Shown here one piece after another: positions 1-7,364 of a DNA stretch of 10,933 nucleotides. The stretch is from contig JAFADT010000814.1 of NCBI GenBank assembly GCA_023424585.1, forward strand, positions 1 to 10,933. The letters are read 5' to 3'. A program made the position numbers and the translations under genes. The notes beneath the pieces were generated by a model that saw nothing but the letters and a program-made list of their open reading frames with translations, made no database searches and was not told the DNA's origin. How positions within the stretch are numbered: the first letter of the stretch is position 1; every line of letters starts with the position of its first letter. This stretch comes from Pseudomonadota bacterium (GTDB taxonomy: Bacteria > Myxococcota > Myxococcia > Myxococcales > Myxococcaceae).

Positions 1-1622
1 GTCTTCGTGTAGCCGGACTCCAGCGACGCGTCGAAGTCCTTCTCTCCCGACGCGGCCAGCCCCTCCACCTTGCTGGTGATGAACGAGCCGATGCGCATGA
101 AGGGCATGGTCATCGACTCCCAGAGCGACACGGGCTGGCGGATGACCTGCGTGACGATGGCGTCGCTCTCCTTGCCGTCCACGTCGTAGAACACGCCGCG
201 CTTGCCCACGACGAGCTCCGTGCTGCGGCCCGCGGTGACGGGCACCGCCACCTCGTAGGCCTCCGCCGCGTCGCGGGGCAGCACCTTCACGTAGAGGATG
301 CAGGTGGTCCCCTGCCCCGTCAGCGCCGCGTGCGCCGCGCGGTCCGTCACCAGCACGGACAGCGTGTACTTGCGCCCGCCCAGGATGAGCGTGCCCTTCT
401 CCATCAGCGCCCGCCGCTTGGGCAGGTACAGGCTGGGCATGCTGATGAAGTTGTTGGCGAACAGCAGCAGCCAGCGCTGGTACAGCACCAGCCGCTCCAG
501 CTCCGCGATGACGTCCAGCGTGGGCTTGAGCGCCAGGTCCTCGCGGCTCGCCGCCTCCAGCGCGTCCAGGTCCTCGTCCAGCACCGCGCCCAGCGTGTCC
601 GCCATCGCCTGCAGGGGGCTCGCGTCGCGCTTCGCCTGCCAGCCGAGGATGGCCTCCGCCTTCGCGGACAGCTCGCGCCAGGCCGTGTCCGTCAGCTTCG
701 CGCCGTCCCCCAGGAGCGGCGTCGCCACCTCCTGGCGGAAGGCCTCCAGCTTCTCGTAGCCGGCGCCGCGGTACAGCCGCGCCCACACCAGCACGCCGGA
801 GGGGTCCGGCGGGGCGATGGGCAGCTCGTTCGCGGCCTTCCCCATGGCGCCCAGGTCGCCCAGCGCGCCCTCCACCCGGTCCGCGCGCAGGCGCAGGCTG
901 GCGGCGGCCTCCGGCTGCGCGGCCACCAGCCGGCACTGCACGAAGTAGCCCTCCAGCAGCGGCGCCACGTCATGCACGCGCTTCGCCTGCTCCAGGCTCG
1001 CCGAGCCCCAGGTGAAGACGGCATCCCGTCCCCCCAGGTGCGCGAGCAGGGCCGCGCGCTCCTCGCGGAAGCGCGTCACCAGCCCCGCGTCCACGCCCGC
1101 CAGCCCCGCGCGGTTGGTCACCTGCGGGAAGGCCGCGATGATGGACTGGGCCAGGGGCCGCAGCCGCTCCGGCAGCGACGCCGGCGCGATGAGGCCGTCG
1201 CCGTTCTTGCCCGCGTCGCGCAGCGCCTTGTCGCTGGTGCGCAGTTGCTCCAGCGACAGGCGCGTGGCGTCCGGCGCGTTCAACGTGCGCAGCACCAGCT
1301 CCGCCGCCTCCTTGAGGTTGGACGCCGCGTCGGAGAGCGCCGACAGCTCCAGCACGTCGCTGCCCTCGTCCGCGCCCTTGCGGTCCTTCAGCCGCGCCGC
1401 CGTCCAGTCCACCGCGGCGCGAAGCTCCTCCACGCGGATGCGGCGGTTGCCGTCCGCGTCCATCAGCGCCAGGAAGCGGGGATCACACGCGATGCCCTCC
1501 ATGGGACACGCGAGCGCCATCCACTGCGTCGCGGGAATCCTCACCGCCTCGGTGAGGGTGTTGAAGTCGGGGATGTCAACCTGGAGCGAGCCGCCGTAGC
1601 GGCGATAGACGAGCTGTGCCAT
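1..1622 (-). CDS. Large protein of unknown function with an EF-hand loop, 3' end cut by the window edge
   Basis: I do not recognise this family. An open frame runs from the ATG at 1622 through the left edge: 540 codons plus two bases, with no stop. The protein begins MAQLVYRRYGG and has no signal peptide or clear membrane segment near its start, so it is probably cytoplasmic. Residues 55-66 (DADGNRRIRVEE) fit a calcium-binding EF-hand loop, with D55, D57, N59, I62 and E66 in the expected places. A second, degenerate loop lies at about 136-149 (KNGDGLIAP), with Ser where the final Glu should be. The middle (about 150-380) is Ala/Leu/Glu-rich and probably helical. A hydrophobic patch with LLLFANNF lies near 385, followed by a strand-rich section with GVFYDVDGKE near 474-483. 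No Shine-Dalgarno motif precedes the ATG. A GTG at 1661-1659 is an alternative start, but the GAGG before it is too close. The gene follows the lipoprotein gene after 103 bp holding a hairpin, so it may be a separate transcript. That it is a real gene is secure; its function is open. Confidence 0.85.
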   Translation of the reverse strand, partial: MAQLVYRRYGGSLQVDIPDFNTLTEAVRIPATQWMALACPMEGIACDPRFLALMDADGNRRIRVEELRAAVDWTAARLKDRKGADEGSDVLELSALSDAASNLKEAAELVLRTLNAPDATRLSLEQLRTSDKALRDAGKNGDGLIAPASLPERLRPLAQSIIAAFPQVTNRAGLAGVDAGLVTRFREERAALLAHLGGRDAVFTWGSASLEQAKRVHDVAPLLEGYFVQCRLVAAQPEAAASLRLRADRVEGALGDLGAMGKAANELPIAPPDPSGVLVWARLYRGAGYEKLEAFRQEVATPLLGDGAKLTDTAWRELSAKAEAILGWQAKRDASPLQAMADTLGAVLDEDLDALEAASREDLALKPTLDVIAELERLVLYQRWLLLFANNFISMPSLYLPKRRALMEKGTLILGGRKYTLSVLVTDRAAHAALTGQGTTCILYVKVLPRDAAEAYEVAVPVTAGRSTELVVGKRGVFYDVDGKESDAIVTQVIRQPVSLWESMTMPFMRIGSFITSKVEGLAASGEKDFDASLESGYTK

Positions 1623-1680
1623 GCGGCGCGCGAAGACAGCACACCCTGTGCGTGTGTGCACGCCTCAACAGCAGGCCCCC

Positions 1681-1718
1681 CCCGGGAAGGGAGCGCCCGG
1701 CGGCCTCCCGCCCCCGGG
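1681..1718 (-). terminator. GC-rich hairpin after the propeller lipoprotein gene
   Basis: An inner stem pairs GGGAG(C)GCC at 1689-1697 with GGCCTCCC at 1702-1709 around a CGGC loop, with one bulged C. An outer CCCGGG/CCCGGG pair (1681-1686 and 1713-1718) can extend it. It begins 8 bp past the TAG stop of the minus-strand lipoprotein gene. No T-run follows, so calling it a terminator rests on position and stem strength. It could also be a structured leader of the next gene. Confidence 0.45.
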
Positions 1719-1725
1719 TCACGCC

Positions 1726-3345
1726 CTACTGCGCGGTGGCGACGGCGCTGTAGACCCCGGGGTTCTGCCCCTGGCCGATGATGTAGACGGCCCGCGCGTC
1801 ATCCGGGCCCGCGAAGAGCACGGGCACCTGCACGCCCTGGTCGAGCGTCTTCCGCGCCCCCGACTTCACGTCGTACACCGCCACGTCGTAGGTGTCCGAG
1901 TCCATGCGCGCGTACGTCGCGAGCACGCGGGAGCCGTCCTCGGAGAACTTGTAGCTGAAGATGCCCTGCAGCCACGTCTTCGCCTCGGCCTGCTTCGCGT
2001 TCAGGTCCACGGCCTTGAAGTCGCAAGCACGGCCGTTGCGGATGCAGTTGGTGCGGAACACCACCGCGCCGTTCTTCGGCGTGAAGCCGTAGCCGAACAC
2101 GCCCGGCTGCACCTTCTCCGCCTTCTCCTGGCCCAGCGCGTACAGCATCAGGTCCACGGAGAACACCGGCTTCAGGAAGCGCGACAGGAAGGCCACGTAG
2201 CGGCTGTCCGCGCCCCACACGAAGTTGGGCACCCGGTCCCCCACCCGCTTGGGCGCGCCGTCCGGCAGCGACGCCACGCCCAGCGCGCCCGCGCGCGACG
2301 GCTGATCATACTTCTCCAGGAAGGCCACCGCCTTGGAGTCCGGCGCGAACGCCAGCTCCTCCACCGCCTCGCCCACCTTGCGCCCCGCGCCGCCGGACGC
2401 CGGGCCCACGTACAGGTCGCCCAGCTGCTCCGGCTTGCCGTTCTCCGTGCGCGCCAGCCACTTGCCATCCGGCGAGAAGGCGAACGCCTTCGTCCCCGTC
2501 GCCAGCTTCTGCCCCTTCAGCGCGGGCACGTCCGCGAGGTACAGGTCATACATCCCGCGCACGGCCTCGCTGCGCACCTGGTAGGCCACGTGCTTGCCGT
2601 CCGAGGACACCTGGTAGTCGCCCACCTGATCCGCCAGCTTGCGCGGCGGCTCGTTGGCCCCCACCGTCACCGCCGCCAGCCCGCCCGCGGCGGACAGCTT
2701 GCGCTTGAAGAGGAGCGTCTTGCCGTCCGGGGTGAACTGCGCGGTGCTCACCTCGCCCGCCACGGCCTGGAACGGCCCCTGCGGCAGCTGGCCCAACTTC
2801 AGCGTGCCCGCGTCCACGAAGGCCACGTTCACGCCATCCGGAGACGGCAGGAGGTAGCTCACCGCCGTGCCCAGCTTCACCGGCTCCGCGGCCGCGTCCG
2901 CGAGGGACAGCACGTTCAGCTCGCCGGACTGAGAGGCCGGGTTGTAGCCCGTCACGTACAGCAGGTGCTTGGAGTCCTGGGAGAACAGCAGGCTGCCCGG
3001 CACGTTCGTCACGCCGTCGCCCAGCGCGCGCGCCTTCCCGCCCGCCACGGGGACGACGTACAGCGAGCCCACCAGCATCTGCGGCGGGATGCCGTCCAGC
3101 CGGGGCTTCTGCCCGTTGAGCAGGAACGTGGCGAACTGCCCGTCCGGCGACAGGCGCAGGTCCGCCGCGCGCCCCGGCGCGAGCAGCTGCCCCTGCCCGC
3201 CCACCACCGCGGTGCCCTTCGCCGCGCTGCGGACCGTGTCGCCCTGCGCGGCGCTGCGCTGCGAGGGCGCGCCGCTGTCCTCGCCCTTCTTGCACCCCGA
3301 CACCGCCAGCAGGGCCACCAGGCCCACCATCCCGGTTCGCTTCAT
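1726..3345 (-). CDS. Predicted lipoprotein with a TolB/PD40-type beta-propeller
   Basis: The protein has 539 residues. It opens with a lipoprotein signal: MKRTG, a hydrophobic stretch, then the lipobox VSGC with Cys18 as the lipidated residue, followed by K19-K20. The lack of Asp at +2 argues against retention in the inner membrane. A low-complexity linker runs to about residue 60. From there about ten PD40/WD40-like repeats follow, each around an SPDG-like turn: LSPDGQ 65-70, FSQDSK 121-126, PSPDG 167-171, FTPDGK 204-209, VSSDGK 246-251, FSPDGK 290-295, FAPDSK 333-338, WGADSR 377-382, FTPKNG 421-426 and FSEDGS 467-472. This is the fold of TolB and related periplasmic propellers. C434 and C441 could form a disulfide, which fits an exported protein. 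The ATG overlaps the trmFO stop (ATGA), with AAGGA about 11 bp upstream, which suggests translational coupling. The substrate or partner is unknown. The fold and lipid anchor are well supported; any link to the Agl motor nearby is inference. Confidence 0.9.
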   Translation of the reverse strand: MKRTGMVGLVALLAVSGCKKGEDSGAPSQRSAAQGDTVRSAAKGTAVVGGQGQLLAPGRAADLRLSPDGQFATFLLNGQKPRLDGIPPQMLVGSLYVVPVAGGKARALGDGVTNVPGSLLFSQDSKHLLYVTGYNPASQSGELNVLSLADAAAEPVKLGTAVSYLLPSPDGVNVAFVDAGTLKLGQLPQGPFQAVAGEVSTAQFTPDGKTLLFKRKLSAAGGLAAVTVGANEPPRKLADQVGDYQVSSDGKHVAYQVRSEAVRGMYDLYLADVPALKGQKLATGTKAFAFSPDGKWLARTENGKPEQLGDLYVGPASGGAGRKVGEAVEELAFAPDSKAVAFLEKYDQPSRAGALGVASLPDGAPKRVGDRVPNFVWGADSRYVAFLSRFLKPVFSVDLMLYALGQEKAEKVQPGVFGYGFTPKNGAVVFRTNCIRNGRACDFKAVDLNAKQAEAKTWLQGIFSYKFSEDGSRVLATYARMDSDTYDVAVYDVKSGARKTLDQGVQVPVLFAGPDDARAVYIIGQGQNPGVYSAVATAQ

Positions 3346-4706
3346 GCGCTCGTCTGTCCTTCCGTCTGGGCGACAACGCCCGCGAGTGGCAGCCAGGCCG
3401 CCAGATCCTGCTTCGCGCGCGCCGAGTAGGCCGCGCGCTTGTCCGCCTTCTTCATCCGCCCCGACAGCGGCGGGAACAGGCCGTAGATGACGTTGGTGGG
3501 CTGGTGCGGGTGATCCGGCGGGTGCGCCTCTCCGGTGAGGTGCCGGTACAGCGAGCCCAGCGCCGTCGTCGCCGGGGGCGGCGCGAACGGCCTGCCCGTC
3601 AGCCGCGCGTGCACCGCCAGCGCCACCATGTAGCCGCACGCCGCGCTCTCCACGTAGCCCTCCACGCCCGTCACCTGTCCCGCGAAGAACACCCGCCGCT
3701 CCGTCTTCAACGACAGGTCCTCCGCCAGCAGGCGGGGCGAGTCGATGAACGTGTTGCGGTGGATCTGCCCCATCCGCAGGAACTCCGCACTCTGGAGGCC
3801 CGGGATGCACGTGCTGAAGATGCGCTTCTGTTCACCCCACGTCAGACGCGTCTGGAAGCCCACCATGTTCCACGCCGTGCCCGCCCGGTCCTCCATGCGC
3901 AGCTGCACCACCGCGTACGGGTCCGTCCCGGTGCGCGGGTCCTTCAGCCCCACCGGCTTCATGGGCCCGTAGGCCAGCGTGTCGTCGCCGCGCTCCGCCA
4001 TCACCTCGATGGGCAGACACCCTTCGAAGTACTTCGGTTCCTCGAAGCTGTGCGGCACCACCTTCTGGCCCGCCTTCACCTCGTGGATGAAGCGCTGGTA
4101 CTCGTCCTTCGACATGGGCAGGTTGAGGTAGTCGTCCCCGCCGCCCTTGCCGTAGCGGCTCTGGCGGAAGGCGATGCCCATGTCGATGGAGTCCCCAGAC
4201 AGGATGGGCGCGATGGAGTCGTAGAAGTAGAGCTTCGTGCCCACGTGGCGCTCCAGGTCCGCCGTGAGCGCCTCCGACGTCAGCGGCCCCGTGGCCACCA
4301 CCACCACGCCGTCCTCCGGCAGCCGCTCCACCTCGCCGCCCACCACCTCCACGCCCACCCCGGACACCAGCCGGGTGGTGATCTCGCGCGAGAAGCCCTC
4401 GCGCTCCACCGCCAGCGCGTCACCCGCGGGCACGCGGTGCTGATCCGCGCTCGCGAGCACCAGCGACCCCAGCGCGCGCAGCTCCGCGTGCAGGAGGCCG
4501 ATGGCGCTCTCCGGGTTGTCCGAGCGCAGCGAGTTGCTGCACACCAGCTCCGCGAGCGCGTCCGACTTGTGCGCGGGAGAGCGCTTGTGCGGCTTCATCT
4601 CCCGCAGCACCACCGGCACGCCGCGCCGCGCCAGCTGATACGCGCACTCCGTCCCCGCCAGGCCGCCACCAATCACCGTCACCCGCTGCTGCTTCACGTC
4701 CGACAT
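3342..4706 (-). CDS. trmFO: TrmFO, folate-dependent tRNA (uracil-54-C5) methyltransferase
   Basis: TrmFO makes ribothymidine at position 54 of the tRNA T-loop, using 5,10-methylene-THF as carbon donor and reduced FAD. At 454 residues the length is normal for the family. The FAD-binding Rossmann motif GGGLAG is at 13-18, followed by RREM-type family sequence and the LVCSNSLRS block at 54-62, whose C56 matches the Cys53 of the Bacillus enzyme. [14 protein letters not shown] at 227-240 holds C230, the counterpart of Cys226. The C-terminal half carries the family signatures [16 protein letters not shown] (341-356) and [10 protein letters not shown] (405-414). I chose the ATG at 4706 because GGAGG lies 5 bp upstream; the in-frame ATG at 4721 has no such site. 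Its TGA overlaps the ATG of the lipoprotein gene by 4 bp, so the two are probably one operon. It is transcribed divergently from the DksA-like gene. In Bacillus and other bacteria trmFO (gid) follows topA directly; here five kilobases separate them. Confidence 0.96.
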   Translation of the reverse strand: MSDVKQQRVTVIGGGLAGTECAYQLARRGVPVVLREMKPHKRSPAHKSDALAELVCSNSLRSDNPESAIGLLHAELRALGSLVLASADQHRVPAGDALAVEREGFSREITTRLVSGVGVEVVGGEVERLPEDGVVVVATGPLTSEALTADLERHVGTKLYFYDSIAPILSGDSIDMGIAFRQSRYGKGGGDDYLNLPMSKDEYQRFIHEVKAGQKVVPHSFEEPKYFEGCLPIEVMAERGDDTLAYGPMKPVGLKDPRTGTDPYAVVQLRMEDRAGTAWNMVGFQTRLTWGEQKRIFSTCIPGLQSAEFLRMGQIHRNTFIDSPRLLAEDLSLKTERRVFFAGQVTGVEGYVESAACGYMVALAVHARLTGRPFAPPPATTALGSLYRHLTGEAHPPDHPHQPTNVIYGLFPPLSGRMKKADKRAAYSARAKQDLAAWLPLAGVVAQTEGQTSA

Positions 4707-4711
4707 GCATG

Positions 4712-4716
4712 CCTCC
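4712..4716 (-). promoter_or_regulatory. Shine-Dalgarno site of trmFO
   Basis: GGAGG stands 5 bp before the ATG at 4706 on the minus strand. It lies inside the frame of the longer alternative start at 4721 and so decides in favour of the shorter protein beginning MSDVKQQR. Confidence 0.8.
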
Positions 4717-4831
4717 GGCACCCCGCACCGGGCGCCCAGAGGGCCCTGTAGCAGAGAGGCTCCGCCCTTTCACGTCCGCCCGCCTGCCCTGCGTCCCACC
4801 ATGCGTGCGGAATGAGAGGCGAGGTTTCCCC

Positions 4832-4918
4832 ACCTGGGATCCAACCCTAGGTTTCTCGCGGTCTTCGCTCGAAGCGGGAAGCGTCCGAGCGAGCGCCCTT
4901 CAACCGCGAACCTGGGAT
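4832..4918. repeat. Nine-base direct repeat ACCTGGGAT before the DksA-like gene
   Basis: ACCTGGGAT occurs at 4832-4840 and again at 4910-4918, with starts 78 bp apart, both within 105 bp upstream of the DksA-like ATG. Between them lies AACCCTAGGTT (4843-4853), a near-palindrome containing related half-sites. Such spacing is compatible with a repressor or activator site, but no known operator is recognised. Confidence 0.4.
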
Positions 4919-4920
4919 GG
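4841..4920 (+). promoter_or_regulatory. Long imperfect dyad in the leader of the DksA-like gene
   Basis: The left arm is 4841-4861 and the right arm is 4904-4920. CGCGG pairs with CCGCG, AGGTT with AACCT, CCC with GGG and CCA with TGG, giving 16 pairs interrupted by a TCT bulge, a single T bulge and one A-A mismatch. In RNA the right arm would cover the first two bases of the GGGAG ribosome site (4919-4923). The 42-base spacer can form its own small CTTCG/CGAAG hairpin. It may be an operator or an RNA structure that limits translation; the sequence alone does not decide. No convincing -35/-10 pair was found in this divergent region for either gene. Confidence 0.4.
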
Positions 4921-4933
4921 GAGTGACGCAGCC

Positions 4934-5326
4934 ATGAGCCGAGCCGACGAATTGCTGAAGATCCGGGACCTGCTGCAGGAGCGTCGCAGGACCACCGAGA
5001 CCGCCCAGAAGGGCGCCCTCCGGGAGCTGGCCGCCCTGAAGGACCAGGAGCGGGACCCCGAGTACGAGGAGCAGGCGCAGGCGGAGCTGGCGGACTACAC
5101 GCTGTCCACGCTCATCGACGCGCAGCGCCGGGAGATCATGCTCATCGACGCGGCGCTCACCCGCATGGACTCCGGCGTGTTCGGCGAGTGCGTGGACTGC
5201 GGCAATGAGATCTCGCTGGACCGGCTGGAGGCCATGCCCTTCGCCATCCGCTGCGAGGAGGATGCCGCCATCCACGAGCAGGAGACGCGAGAGGCCGCGC
5301 GCCACGTGGGCAGCCTGTCCCTCTAG
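4934..5326 (+). CDS. DksA/TraR-family zinc-finger protein
   Basis: This 130-residue protein has the DksA/TraR layout: an N-terminal coiled coil (about 1-80), then a zinc-finger segment with GECVDCGNEI at 84-93 and FAIRCEEDA at 103-111. DksA binds the secondary channel of RNA polymerase and, with ppGpp, adjusts transcription from sensitive promoters. C86, C89 and C107 are kept, but the fourth zinc ligand position is D110 rather than Cys, so metal binding may be altered or use Asp. The coiled-coil tip has DPEYEEQA at 41-48, resembling but not matching the DxxDxA tip of E. coli DksA. The ATG at 4934 follows GGGAG by 10 bp. It is the only plus-strand gene in the window, divergent from trmFO and convergent with aglS. 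Family membership is strong; whether it works as a true DksA, a redox-sensitive variant or a short TraR-like regulator is not settled. Confidence 0.92.
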   Translation: MSRADELLKIRDLLQERRRTTETAQKGALRELAALKDQERDPEYEEQAQAELADYTLSTLIDAQRREIMLIDAALTRMDSGVFGECVDCGNEISLDRLEAMPFAIRCEEDAAIHEQETREAARHVGSLSL

Positions 5327-5342
5327 CGGGGCCGTCCCAGCG

Positions 5343-5373
5343 CTCCCCCGTGCGTCCATCCCGCGCGGGGGAG
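5343..5373. terminator. Bidirectional hairpin between convergent genes
   Basis: CTCCCCCGTGCG (5343-5354) pairs with CGCGCGGGGGAG (5362-5373) around a 7-base loop: 12 pairs, including one G-U on the plus-strand transcript. It lies between the stop of the DksA-like gene and the stop of aglS, the expected place for a shared terminator. No T-run is present on either side, which is common in GC-rich genomes but leaves the mechanism uncertain. Confidence 0.6.
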
Positions 5374-5388
5374 TCGTGCGTCCGGGGG

Positions 5389-5964
5389 CTACTCCGCGTC
5401 GCGCTGGAGCACGATGAAGCGGTAGTTCTGCAGCTCGTTCTCGCCCGCCGTGTAGAGCACCGTGAGCAGCAGGTCGTACGGGACCATCTTGTCCGCGATG
5501 ACCGACAGCTCGTGGGTGAAGGGCGCCGCCGGATTGCGGTCGGCGATGTACTTGAGCTTCGCCACTTCCTTCTTCAGCTGCTCATTCAGCCCCAGCACCA
5601 GGCGGCCCTGGAGCTGGTTCTCCGGGATGCGGCCGTCCTTCAGCCGCACCACCTCGCGGTCCCCCACCAGGATGTTCTTGGGGGTGATGGTGATGGCCAC
5701 CGTGTCCTTGGGCGTGGCGCGCGTGGAGGACACCGGCGGCCGGACGTCCTCCGACGCGGTGATGGCCGCGGAGGACGACGCGAAGGACTTCAGGAGGAAC
5801 ACCAGGATGATGGTCATCATGTCCATCATCGCGGTGATGTTGAGCTCCTTCACCTCGCTGGCGGCCTCGCGCTCCTTGCGCTTCTTGCGCGCCAGGGCCC
5901 GGCGGTAGCGCATGCGCGCGAGCTGGTCGGCTTCCTCGGCGGACAGGGGCGCGGGTTCGGACAT
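5389..5964 (-). CDS. aglS: TolR/ExbD-family stator protein, probable AglS of the gliding motor
   Basis: This 191-residue protein has an ExbD/TolR plan: a basic cytoplasmic N-terminus (about 1-40, rich in Arg and Lys), one membrane helix at about 42-61, then a periplasmic domain. The helix motif NITAMMDMMTIILVFLL carries D48, the conserved Asp that passes protons in ExbD, TolR and MotB-like proteins. In M. xanthus, AglR (TolQ-like) with AglQ and AglS (both TolR-like) powers adventurous gliding; this is the second TolR-like gene in the same order. It starts 2 bp after the aglQ stop with no clear ribosome site of its own, which suggests translational coupling. It ends at the convergent hairpin. 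The family is certain. The AglS name depends on gene order and on the AglQ match; another TolR-like paralogue such as AglV remains possible. Confidence 0.75.
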   Translation of the reverse strand: MSEPAPLSAEEADQLARMRYRRALARKKRKEREAASEVKELNITAMMDMMTIILVFLLKSFASSSAAITASEDVRPPVSSTRATPKDTVAITITPKNILVGDREVVRLKDGRIPENQLQGRLVLGLNEQLKKEVAKLKYIADRNPAAPFTHELSVIADKMVPYDLLLTVLYTAGENELQNYRFIVLQRDAE

Positions 5965-5966
5965 GG

Positions 5967-6491
5967 CTAGAGGACGCCCAGGGTGACGTCGGGGAAGAGC
6001 AGCTTGCGCTCGGCGGCGGTGCCCGTCGTCTCACGCAGGGCGTCCATCGTCTGGATCAGCGACTCGTAGGGGATGTCCGGATCCGCGGCGACGATGACCT
6101 TCGTCTCCTGCGGGAAGGCCGCCTTGAGCTTCACCATCTGCGCGTTCAGCGCGGCGAAGTCCTGCGTGCCGTCCGCGCGCAGGGGCAGCGTGGGCGCGCC
6201 GCCTTCCGTGACGGGGATCTCCGCGCTGTTGCCCCGGACGATGAGCCCCTTCTGGGAGATGAGCACGGACAGGTTCAGCTTGGGCGCGTCCGCGTCCCCA
6301 CCCGCCCCCGCGGCGGCGCCGTAGCTGGGCGCGTTCACGTTGAGCGCGCCGAAGGCGGTGAGGCCGGTGATCGACAGCAGCATGAAGATGATGAGGTTCA
6401 TGAGGATGTCGAGGTACGGGACGATGTTCAGCTCGCCCGCCTCCTCCTCTTCCCTCGGCTTCAGCTTGCGTCGCGAGTAGTGGAACGCCAT
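5967..6491 (-). CDS. aglQ: TolR/ExbD-family stator protein, probable AglQ of the gliding motor
   Basis: This 174-residue protein has a short cytoplasmic segment (SRRKLKPREEEEAGE, 6-20), a membrane helix at about 22-42 (LNIVPYLDILMNLIIFML) and a periplasmic domain ending DVTLGVL. D28 in the helix is the proton-carrying Asp of the ExbD/TolR family. Published work on the M. xanthus motor used an AglQ D28N mutant to stop gliding, as I recall it, and the Asp here is at exactly residue 28. A Gly/Ala-rich linker (about 56-66) follows the helix. The gene starts 30 bp after the aglR stop and ends 2 bp before aglS. The ribosome site is weak (AAGGG about 13 bp upstream). TolR or ExbD of a Tol-Pal or TonB system is less likely because no tolA, tonB or pal gene is present nearby. 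Confidence 0.8.
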   Translation of the reverse strand: MAFHYSRRKLKPREEEEAGELNIVPYLDILMNLIIFMLLSITGLTAFGALNVNAPSYGAAAGAGGDADAPKLNLSVLISQKGLIVRGNSAEIPVTEGGAPTLPLRADGTQDFAALNAQMVKLKAAFPQETKVIVAADPDIPYESLIQTMDALRETTGTAAERKLLFPDVTLGVL

Positions 6492-6521
6492 GGCGTGTCC
6501 GGTGCCCTTCGACCGCGCGGC

Positions 6522-7277
6522 CTACGACGCGGCGCGGACGTCCGAGTCCGCGGGGACGACTTCCAGCGAGCCCCGGCGCGACAGCAGGTTCTCCAGCTTC
6601 AGGGCGTTGAGCTCCACCAGCTCCACCATGTTCTTGGCGTAGTTGCTGAAGAACAGGTGGGACACGATGCAGAGCACCGCGATGGAGAGGCCGAAGCCCG
6701 TGTTGTACATGGCCTCCGAGATGCCGTTGGAGAGCAGCGCCTGCTTCTGCTCCGCCGGCACGTTGCCCAGCGCGCGGAAGGTGCCGATGAGGCCCACGAT
6801 GGTGCCCACGAGGCCCACCAGCGTCGCGATGTTCGCGAGCGACCACAGCCACTGCACCCGGCGCGAGACGTGCGGCGTGTACTCCGCCAGCGCCTCCTCC
6901 ACCGCCTTGGCCACCTCCAGCTCACCGCGGTTCGCGTTGATGAGCCCCGCGCGGATGACGCGGGCCAGCGGCGAGCGCGGCGCCATCCCGCAGAACTTCA
7001 CCGCGCGGTCCAGGTTGCCGCTCCGCACCATCTTGTGGACCTGCTCGATGAACGCCGCCGCGTTGAGGCGGTAGCGGAAGAGCAGCGTCACCGCGCGCTC
7101 GCCGATGACGGTCAGCGAGGCGGCCAGCCAGAACAGGTTCACGTACATGAACGGGCCGCCGGCCTTGAACGCGCCGACGATGAAGTCCCCCAGGCCTCCC
7201 GAAGAAGCATGGCCCGCCGCCGCGGGGGCGGCCTCGGCCACCACCACGCGCAGTAACTCACTGACAGAGGGAATCAT
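6522..7277 (-). CDS. aglR: MotA/TolQ/ExbB-family proton channel, probable AglR of the gliding motor
   Basis: This 251-residue inner-membrane protein has the TolQ/ExbB fold: a helix at about 41-60, a cytoplasmic domain at about 70-140, and two further helices at about 146-168 (NIATLVGLVGTIVGLIGTF) and 190-211 (TGFGLSIAVLCIVSHLF). The GLVGTIVGLIGTF and TGFGLSIAV segments are the family's channel-forming signature. In M. xanthus AglR surrounds the AglQ and AglS helices to form a proton-driven motor that moves along the cell during gliding. I chose the ATG at 7277 (MIPSVSELL): AAAGGA lies 11 bp upstream and a sigma-70-like promoter about 90 bp upstream. The open frame reaches 7358, but the extra 27 residues are Arg/Gly-rich and have no ribosome site. 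It heads the aglR-aglQ-aglS operon. The TolQ-like family is certain; the AglR name is inferred from gene order and D28 in the next protein. Confidence 0.8.
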   Translation of the reverse strand: MIPSVSELLRVVVAEAAPAAAGHASSGGLGDFIVGAFKAGGPFMYVNLFWLAASLTVIGERAVTLLFRYRLNAAAFIEQVHKMVRSGNLDRAVKFCGMAPRSPLARVIRAGLINANRGELEVAKAVEEALAEYTPHVSRRVQWLWSLANIATLVGLVGTIVGLIGTFRALGNVPAEQKQALLSNGISEAMYNTGFGLSIAVLCIVSHLFFSNYAKNMVELVELNALKLENLLSRRGSLEVVPADSDVRAAS

Positions 7278-7364
7278 CTCGGATCGCGTCCTTTCGCCGC
7301 CCCCGCGCGCACCCCCGCCGCGAGACGGACGGGAGGCATGCTGGTGGGCCGGGAACAATCCGGA

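Noticed and set aside
1650..1663. Small inverted repeat GCGTG/CACGC upstream of the EF-hand gene
   Set aside because: Five pairs within a TG-rich run are expected by chance in such GC-rich DNA, and the position gives no added support.
330..3429. Long plus-strand frames opposite the EF-hand and propeller genes
   Set aside because: Their products are Arg/His/Ala-rich with no motif, while the minus-strand frames show EF-hand and PD40 signatures and a lipobox.
3346..3810. N-terminal extension of the propeller lipoprotein to 3810
   Set aside because: It would overlap trmFO by over 460 bp and bury the lipoprotein signal in the middle of the protein.
4738..4747. AGGGCCCT palindrome upstream of trmFO
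   Set aside because: A single 8-bp palindrome without flanking symmetry or promoter context is not enough to call an operator.
3504..4751. A 415-codon plus-strand frame opposite trmFO
   Set aside because: The minus strand encodes a complete TrmFO with FAD motif and both key cysteines, so the opposite frame is spurious.
5389..7277. Reading the TolQ/TolR-like genes as a Tol-Pal or TonB-ExbBD system
   Set aside because: No tolA, tonB or pal gene is present, there are two TolR-like genes, and the Asp at residue 28 of the first fits AglQ. The alternative cannot be fully excluded without a search.
7278..7358. N-terminal extension of aglR to the ATG at 7358
   Set aside because: The added residues are Arg/Gly-rich and unlike TolQ proteins, no ribosome site precedes 7358, and the likely transcription start falls near that position.
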